A stretch of DNA of 64,000 bases from Nitzschia sp. DOCU1. Taxonomy: Eukaryota; Bacillariophyta; Bacillariophyceae; Bacillariales; Bacillariaceae. The notes under the pieces are model-generated. The model worked only from the letters and a program-made list of their open reading frames with translations, was not told the DNA's origin and made no database searches. Location of the stretch: assembly GCA_951394045.1 (NCBI GenBank), contig OX595998.1, forward strand, positions 310,001 to 374,000. The letters are read 5' to 3'. Positions 58,178-64,000 of the stretch are shown one piece after another (the first letter of the stretch is position 1; every line of letters begins with the position of its first letter). The position numbers and the translations under genes were made by a program.

Positions 58178-61100
58178 TTATGCCATCCTTGCGCCTTCAG
58201 AGTGCAGTTGAGGCTGGGGTTTCAACATCATACTCTTCAACTTCTTCCCCGTGCTTTGCAGGGGCTGCAAAAAGATTCCGGATATATCTCCCGTCGTTTC
58301 CAAGAACCGATTCCACGATTGATTTTCCAACGTTTGCTGTCTTCCCAACTTGATTTGCTGGGCATCAATCGAGGCATCCGCAATATCATCAATGGAGTAT
58401 CCGGCCGCCAACAGCAAAATAGCGCGATTGCTCACGCTAATTAACAATTTGCGTCGACGGCGGCGGCGGGGACGGGCTTGTTCGTAGGCGTTGACGCTAA
58501 ATCGGGATTCTTTCTGGGGATGCCAGTCAATTGTGACGGGTGCACCTGATGTTACCGCGGGATTGTCTCCCAAGATGATAGGGAACTCAGTGATGACCAA
58601 ATTACCAAAGCGAACTCGTTTGGGAATGTCATCCATACTGGCCCAGGCAGAGCCGGGTGCTTTGAGACAACCCTTCAAACCTCGTGTAGCGGTGGAAGTC
58701 GCATTTGGAGCTGTAACTACACTATTCTTGATGACAGAGATTGACGAGTTGGACTTTTTTGTAGAGGGAAGCAACTTGGGCTTGAGAGCTTTCTTCGTTT
58801 TGGGCTTCGCTGGTGCTGTTGCTTCTTTTGATGTCTTTTTGTTGGCAATACTGCTGGAAGTAGTCGATGCTGGTGGCGTCTCAGCGGCGGGGACCGGCGT
58901 GGGGTCCACCGCTGGAATTCCCACAATCGACGTTCGCCGCGATCGTCGCACGTGCTTTCGCGGTGCGGCATCTTCGTCATCCGATCCATTGACCGAGCTG
59001 GAATCTTCAAATGCCGCACTATTTGCAAAACTGGAACTGTCATTGTAGCTGTTTCCCACGCTAACACCGCCGCTGCCACCGTCGATTGTCATTTTTTCTT
59101 GGGAAGGTCTCTGCTGCGCCAACAAGTACGACGACAGCGACGGTCCGCGCTTGTTGTTTTTGTTTTTCTTGTAGGAAGGAGGCAACTTGGGTGGCGATTT
59201 AGGTTTCTTTTGTCCTTGCAGCTGCGGCTCGCTTCCGAATTCCCCTTCTGAGTTCTCACTCTCCACACTTGACATTGAGTCTCGTCTCGTCGCACTGTTG
59301 TTGGAAATATCCTTGTACCACGTCTTTTTGATATGCCCCGAATCATCTTCCAATGGTTGCGACTTACGGTTCGCGTCCTCCGTGCGTTTGATGCAGTGGC
59401 CCGAATCATCTTCCAATTCATGGTGTCGCCCCACCAAGCTTCGTCGTGGCGGTACCTTTGGTATGCTGTTGTTGTTGCCTACGCCCGATGCCGAGAAAGA
59501 TCGTGGAAGAGGTGGTCGCTTGGAGTGAATTTTGTCGTCGTCATCATCCTCACTGTCGCTATCATCCATTGGAACGGTTCGCCTTCCGTATCTTCCACTG
59601 TCTTCCAGATTTTCCGAGTAATTATCGTCCCCTCGTTTCGGTGTTGGTTCATCATCACTATCCGTTTCAGTGTCAATATCTTCGTCACGTTTCCCCTGGT
59701 GCTTGCGAGCCGCCGCCGCTGCTGCTGGACCTGCCCCTCCACCTTCCTCTGAATCATCCGGCTGCATTAGACGACTGGTGGAATCCGTGTTTTGTTCTAA
59801 CGAATATTTGGTCACTGAACCTCGTCGTTGATAACTTTTGCGTCTACTGCTGTTTTTGGATAGATCAAAACTGGCCGATGAAGAGAGAGGTGGCATAGAT
59901 ACAACCGAGGCGTTATCATCGGTATTGTATCCATAAAGGTCATCTTCTGTCGAACCGGAGTCTGGCTGCATTGATCGACTAGATGAATCCGTTTTTTGTT
60001 CCAAGGAATATTTTGTAACCGACCCCCGCCGTTGATAACTTTTGCGTCTGTTGTTGTTTTTGGATGGATCAAAACTGGCCGATGATGAAATGGGAGGCAT
60101 GGAGACAACCGAGGCGTTATCGTCGGTGTTGTATCCATAAAGATCAACCTCTGACGAAGAGAAGTCGGGTTGCACTGATCGATTAGAAGAACCTGATTCT
60201 TGTTCCAATGAATATTTTGTAACCGACCCCCGCCGTTGATAACTTTTGCGTCTACTGCTGTTTTTGGATGGATCAAAACTGGCCGATGAGGACATGGGGG
60301 GCATGGAGACGACCGAGGCGTTATCATCAGTATTGTATCCATAATCCACGTCGTCATCATCGCTTTCTGCTGATGGATGAGGAAATGGCTTGCGGGCGCT
60401 TTCTTCGAGTGAAAACTTGGTAACAGATCCCCGACGTTGATAGCGTGGCGGTTTTCGATGATGCTGATTGTGTGAAGAGTCGAATCCCGCCGACGACGAA
60501 AGCGGCGGCATGGACACAACCGACGAGGCATCGTCAGTGTTGTACCCGTAGTCTTCCTCCCCATGATGCGAACACGGCTGCATCGTTCCCACCTCTGCCA
60601 CGGGCTTATGCCGTGTCACGCTTCCCCTTCGCAGATATCTGGAGTGCGCCGCCGTAGCAGCATTGGACGACGCCGTGAGTGGTGGATGGGCATGCCCCGA
60701 AGAGCGGCGCTTCTGCGCCAGCTTCGCAGCGGCATCCGCTCTAGACGCACTTGCGTGTGTGTCGCTGGCATAGCTGTCACTGGCGTATCCATAGAGGTCC
60801 ATATCTTCTTGCGAACACATTGCTGCCGCTGAGGTCTCGCCCAGCGGCTTGTGCCCCTGATCCTGTTCGGCTGCATCTGCATCATCTGCATGTGACGACG
60901 TCGACGTCGGTTGCATGCCGCCCACATTAGGTTGCAAGTGGTGCTTCGTGACGCTTCCCCGCCTCAGGTACCGATCGCTGGTTATCGATGGTCGCCTTCG
61001 GGCATCGTCGGCTGCAGCTGCTGCAGCAAACTGCTCGAGATCGTCGTCGCCGTCCATGACGTCCAACATTGCCAGCGACTTCAGCACGGAGTTCCGCCGC

Positions 61101-61375
61101 TGATCTCTCTGCGAAGGGACTCGCGGTGCGGTAGCCCGCTTCGCTAGTTTCGACTTCATGTCCGCACTGACGGAGATCTTGAGGAAACTGCCTGTGCCAC
61201 TTTTCTTATCGTCCGGCGAAGACGACGATTTGGCTTTCTCGTCATCGTCGCTGCTTATCACGATGTCGGGGTCGTCGTCGCAATCCTCCATTCTACGTAA
61301 TCGACTCGAGCGTCTCTTGCTCTCGTCAATAGATGGGGCGACTCCCACTCGAGCCGATGGAAGACCCATGCTCAT
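58178..61375 (-). CDS. protein with RRGSVTK phosphosite-like repeat array and C-terminal LGDNPAV domain
   Basis: The frame is open from 61549 but has no ATG until 61375 (MSMGLPSARVG), giving 1065 residues. An upstream exon or a non-ATG start cannot be excluded. Residues ~75-500 contain seven RR(G/N)SV units, most as YQRRGSVTKYSLEQ and four paired with YGYNTDDNASVVSMPP. R-R-x-S is the consensus for PKA/PKG-type kinases. The middle is Ser/Asp-rich and disordered. Near the C-terminus are KRVRFGNLVITEFPIILGD, NPAV, and TIDWHP, then RRRRRRK and two helices (RAILLLAAGYSIDDIADASI). The FGxxxxxEFPxxLGDNPAVxxGxPxxxxW block is a motif I recall from many diatom proteins of unknown function. No enzyme domain. 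Possible phosphorylation-controlled scaffold; inference. Confidence 0.75.
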   Translation of the reverse strand: MSMGLPSARVGVAPSIDESKRRSSRLRRMEDCDDDPDIVISSDDDEKAKSSSSPDDKKSGTGSFLKISVSADMKSKLAKRATAPRVPSQRDQRRNSVLKSLAMLDVMDGDDDLEQFAAAAAADDARRRPSITSDRYLRRGSVTKHHLQPNVGGMQPTSTSSHADDADAAEQDQGHKPLGETSAAAMCSQEDMDLYGYASDSYASDTHASASRADAAAKLAQKRRSSGHAHPPLTASSNAATAAHSRYLRRGSVTRHKPVAEVGTMQPCSHHGEEDYGYNTDDASSVVSMPPLSSSAGFDSSHNQHHRKPPRYQRRGSVTKFSLEESARKPFPHPSAESDDDDVDYGYNTDDNASVVSMPPMSSSASFDPSKNSSRRKSYQRRGSVTKYSLEQESGSSNRSVQPDFSSSEVDLYGYNTDDNASVVSMPPISSSASFDPSKNNNRRKSYQRRGSVTKYSLEQKTDSSSRSMQPDSGSTEDDLYGYNTDDNASVVSMPPLSSSASFDLSKNSSRRKSYQRRGSVTKYSLEQNTDSTSRLMQPDDSEEGGGAGPAAAAAARKHQGKRDEDIDTETDSDDEPTPKRGDDNYSENLEDSGRYGRRTVPMDDSDSEDDDDDKIHSKRPPLPRSFSASGVGNNNSIPKVPPRRSLVGRHHELEDDSGHCIKRTEDANRKSQPLEDDSGHIKKTWYKDISNNSATRRDSMSSVESENSEGEFGSEPQLQGQKKPKSPPKLPPSYKKNKNNKRGPSLSSYLLAQQRPSQEKMTIDGGSGGVSVGNSYNDSSSFANSAAFEDSSSVNGSDDEDAAPRKHVRRSRRTSIVGIPAVDPTPVPAAETPPASTTSSSIANKKTSKEATAPAKPKTKKALKPKLLPSTKKSNSSISVIKNSVVTAPNATSTATRGLKGCLKAPGSAWASMDDIPKRVRFGNLVITEFPIILGDNPAVTSGAPVTIDWHPQKESRFSVNAYEQARPRRRRRRKLLISVSNRAILLLAAGYSIDDIADASIDAQQIKLGRQQTLENQSWNRFLETTGDISGIFLQPLQSTGKKLKSMMLKPQPQLHSEGARMA
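59760..61150 (-). repeat. array of RRGSVTK / YGYNTDD repeats
   Basis: Protein repeats of ~50-60 residues in the preceding gene. The three copies nearest the C-terminus (between about 59780 and 60270) are closest in sequence, with near-identical coding of SSASFDPSKN, SYQRRGSVTKYSLEQ and the DNASVV segment. Confidence 0.75.
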
Positions 61376-62486
61376 GTTCTTGTAGCATTCGATGTTGAGT
61401 TTGTTTATTTGTTGCTGATCCTGGCCATGGGGGCTGAGAGATGCAGCATGCCTCTCCGCCAACTCGCCGTCGGAGGCAGCCCTTCTTTTGTCTGGCTGCT
61501 TCCCTCTCAAGGCAAGGCCCGATAGCGAATTCAGAAGGTGGTGTCGCGTTCACGTCACTACGAAAGGGCCTGTCTCCGAAAAACAGAAGGGCTTTCCGAC
61601 ACGCTTAAATGACCTTATGTGCAACCAACAGAAAATCACGAACAGGATTCTTTAACACCTGGAACCCAACAATTATTGGCCATGTTGCACTTTGAGATTT
61701 GCAAGCCGTGTGGGCTTGTAAGATATGATTCAAAGTCATTCGGGGACGATGCGAGAAGGATCCGGAAGAAGAGAGAACGCAGGACGGTCGCTGCCGATTT
61801 ATTCCACGTCGTAACATACTAATGGAGTGTTCCTACCGTAGTACCAGGTAGAAACTACCTAGTAGGAATGAGAGTATGTACGTATGCTACGTATGCTCAG
61901 ATTAGCAATTTCAACATTCTGTATTGCCCTTCGTACCACCATCAATTTTGAAATGGTCTTATTTAAGGGAATTCTCAGGAAGGAAAATGACCACAATTCA
62001 TGGAACATTCTTGCCCTTCCCCTTCGAGTTATCCAAAGTCACAATGACTCTGATTTCTCAATGAAAATATGTCTCGGCTTTTTTATAATAAGTCGTCAAT
62101 GATATATGCCTTTCGGACGAAGCCACGTTTGGCTGTTCGGTTTGTTGCATGCAGAAACCGAAAGAGTGTCCTGCTCCTCCGTAGAAAAGCTACAAAAGCC
62201 CACGTCGACGATGCGATAGGATATAATATGCCATCAATTTCCTTCATGCCACATCGGGAGCGATGCCATCAAAAGCGTAGCCAATCATTCCGCGATCATG
62301 AAATGTGATGAATGTATCACGACACACCGAATGGCTAAAGCGCAAAGAGTGAGAGGTGACGGCAAAGGTCTGCGCCCCACTTTTCCTTTTGCTGCTATCA
62401 GCGTTTGACGCAGGTTTTCATAGTACACCTCCTCTCTTCCTCAATAGATCTTTCCGCCCTGTTCCTGACGCATCATCAGCAGCAGT
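61376..62486. other. divergent intergenic region, no gene seen
   Basis: 1.1 kb between the minus-strand RRGSV-repeat gene and the plus-strand ATPase. The first ~170 bp could be extra coding sequence or 5'UTR of the former. It also has GTAGTACCAGGTAGAAACTACC, an imperfect inverted repeat, near 61840. No supported gene. Confidence 0.45.
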
Positions 62487-64000
62487 ATGCACGCCCCTTT
62501 ATCGCTATTCAATTCCAACCATTGCCACGGTCGAGAGACCGAGAAGAAAGCTCTAAATGAGTATTTCGACAAGAGTCAGACTGCAGGAATCTATGTCACC
62601 GTTCAAGGCAAAGCGGGTAGTGGCAAGAAGAAGCTTGTCACATCCAAACCTTGGGAGAAGGGAGCCGGAGAGAGTTCTACCTTTTTCGTCTCCACGACGT
62701 TTTGTCAAGCCCAATCCTCTCAAGCGTTTTCTGCAATAACGCAGGGGATGAACGACTTGTGCGAAGAATGGGCAAACGCCCCCAACGGAGTTGAACAGAT
62801 GCAAGAGTTCTGCAGCAACGAGTCACAGGATGATGAGATTCTTCAGCAGTTTCTGCCTAGTCTTTTCTCGATTGGCAAAAGTAGAACCTTGCGCCCATTT
62901 CATGATTCAGTCGGTGGGTCGGTGCTAAGCGCGCCGTCCTTCCAAGTACCGACTGATCATTGGCGTGGTTTTGAGCGTCTGCGAACGTTGCTTTACAAAC
63001 TCTTACGCTTCATGAGCCGAGAACAGTCCAAAGTGATTGTCTTCTTGTTCAATGACTTGCAATGGGCTGACGCGAATAGTGTGGAATTGATAGGCTTTTT
63101 GGTCGATGAGAACATACCCGGTCTCTTATTGATTTCGACCTACCAGACCGAAGATGTCGAAGCTCCACTACTAGAGCCCCTGCACCAGCAGCATGCTGTT
63201 ATTGAACACTTGCACCAGCTGCACCTTTCGGAACGAGCGGAGGGTCGTGTCTTCAGCATGGCTCTTGAAGACTTCACAATAGACGAGCTCAACAGTATAT
63301 TTGCCAAGCTGACGCAGCGGCCCCCCGAAGAGACCCTTCCGCTGGTGCAAGTCATTCGAGATAAGACGGGAGGCAATCCACTCTTTGTGGAGCAGTTCCT
63401 GAAACTCTTACAACGGCAGGGTCTACTGACGTTTTCGTTCGCCACTCTGCAGTGGGACTGGAAGAAACCTTCGGAAATTAGGCAGGCAACATCAATTGTG
63501 TCGAACGAAGTGGCCGAAATGGTCGCTTCCTGTATGCGAAAGCTGAACCAACAAGTTCAAGAAGTCCTCAAGTTAGCCTCGTGCCTCGGGTCGCGATTCC
63601 CCGTACTGCTTCTTCAACAATATTTTCGGCTAAACGATGTTTTTATCAGGGTCGAAGATGCTCTTCATGAACTTGCGCTGAATGATATAATTCAAAAGGG
63701 TGGGAACAACGATGACGTCTCTGCCGAGTTTTATCAGTTCACGCACCACAAAATTCAAGAAGCTGCAGACTCGCTCTTTGATGGGGCGGAAGACCGCGAT
63801 GAAATGAGGTTGGAGCTCGGCAAGCTCCTGTTGAACATGATAAACCATGATGGACCTGCGACGTCCCCCGAACTCTGTGGTCTCCGACGCGACTACTTGG
63901 TCTATCTGGCCGTCGACCAGTTGAATCGAGTGCCAAGTATTTTGCTCTTTGAGGCCGGAGAAAACATGCGAGTTGATCTTGCTGAACTTAATCTTCAAGC
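62487..64000 (+). CDS. STAND/AAA-type ATPase (MalT/PknK-like), 3' end outside window
   Basis: Frame open from a stop at 62466 to the window end without a stop; the first ATG is 62487, giving at least 504 residues. The early HGRETEKKALNEYF matches the start of AAA_16/STAND modules. The P-loop at residues 41-48 reads GKAGSGKK, with Lys where Ser/Thr normally binds magnesium. The Walker B region (~183-195) is VIVFLFNDLQWAD, with Asn for the first of the usual two Asp. TGGNPLFVEQFLKLL (~294) is the conserved GNPxFxxE signature. A winged-helix-like part follows (NQQVQEVLKLASCLGSRF, FxHxKIQEAADSL). In diatoms such modules usually precede kinase, cyclase or histidine-kinase domains, which would lie beyond 64000. 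Because of the two altered residues, ATP hydrolysis may be weak or lost. Confidence 0.82.
   Translation, partial: MHAPLSLFNSNHCHGRETEKKALNEYFDKSQTAGIYVTVQGKAGSGKKKLVTSKPWEKGAGESSTFFVSTTFCQAQSSQAFSAITQGMNDLCEEWANAPNGVEQMQEFCSNESQDDEILQQFLPSLFSIGKSRTLRPFHDSVGGSVLSAPSFQVPTDHWRGFERLRTLLYKLLRFMSREQSKVIVFLFNDLQWADANSVELIGFLVDENIPGLLLISTYQTEDVEAPLLEPLHQQHAVIEHLHQLHLSERAEGRVFSMALEDFTIDELNSIFAKLTQRPPEETLPLVQVIRDKTGGNPLFVEQFLKLLQRQGLLTFSFATLQWDWKKPSEIRQATSIVSNEVAEMVASCMRKLNQQVQEVLKLASCLGSRFPVLLLQQYFRLNDVFIRVEDALHELALNDIIQKGGNNDDVSAEFYQFTHHKIQEAADSLFDGAEDRDEMRLELGKLLLNMINHDGPATSPELCGLRRDYLVYLAVDQLNRVPSILLFEAGENMRVDLAELNLQ

Noticed and set aside
1..64000. Search for rRNA, tRNA, CRISPR, bacterial operon or prophage signals
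   Set aside because: None seen; the splice sites, gene spacing and targeting signals are eukaryotic.

Overview
The window looks like nuclear DNA of a diatom, most likely a raphid pennate. This is inferred from three things: an FKBP-type protein with a bipartite plastid presequence (signal peptide followed by an ASA-W cleavage motif); sparse GT-AG introns of about 95-220 bp; and several protein families that I associate with diatoms and other stramenopiles (the LGDNPAV-type C-terminal domain, the LGYxxxxW repeat tail, the ICHxTxSxxNP-type secreted domain). Genes lie on both strands without operons. I name no species because nothing in the sequence fixes one.

Layout. 1-17.8 kb: three plus-strand genes for very repetitive proteins: a 13-copy PGSLAAALG repeat protein with a coiled-coil tail, a Lys/Ser-rich protein with a duplicated C-terminal domain, and a 3433-residue IQ-motif protein. 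18.4-24.8 kb: an OCRE plus C2H2 splicing-type protein and two type II membrane glycosyltransferase-like genes, with a 611-bp terminal-inverted-repeat element and three copies of a dispersed repeat around them. 25.4-35.4 kb: a two-exon PAS protein, a decayed copy of a membrane EGF-like gene, a secreted Cys-rich repeat protein, and the intact two-exon membrane EGF-like gene. 35.6-50.4 kb: two giant minus-strand genes, one with about 30 tandem ubiquitin-like folds and one with a BSD domain, Ala-rich coiled coil and duplicated acidic blocks. 50.8-55.2 kb: a thylakoid-type FKBP isomerase divergent from a four-exon DDX24/Mak5 RNA helicase. 55.3-61.4 kb: a secretory-pathway Pro/Ser/Thr-rich protein and a protein with an array of RRGS phosphosite-like repeats. 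62.5-64 kb: the start of a STAND/AAA-type ATPase that runs off the window.

What fits together. Housekeeping genes (helicase, FKBP, OCRE protein) are recognisable. Most of the coding mass is large, repeat-built, partly disordered protein that looks like scaffolding. The strongest candidates for something undescribed are the ~30-unit ubiquitin-like array at 35640-43808 and the giant IQ-motif repeat protein at 7524-17825. Four genes have introns whose junctions I placed by GT-AG signals, reading frame and domain continuity; these joins are inferences from sequence and have not been checked against transcripts.
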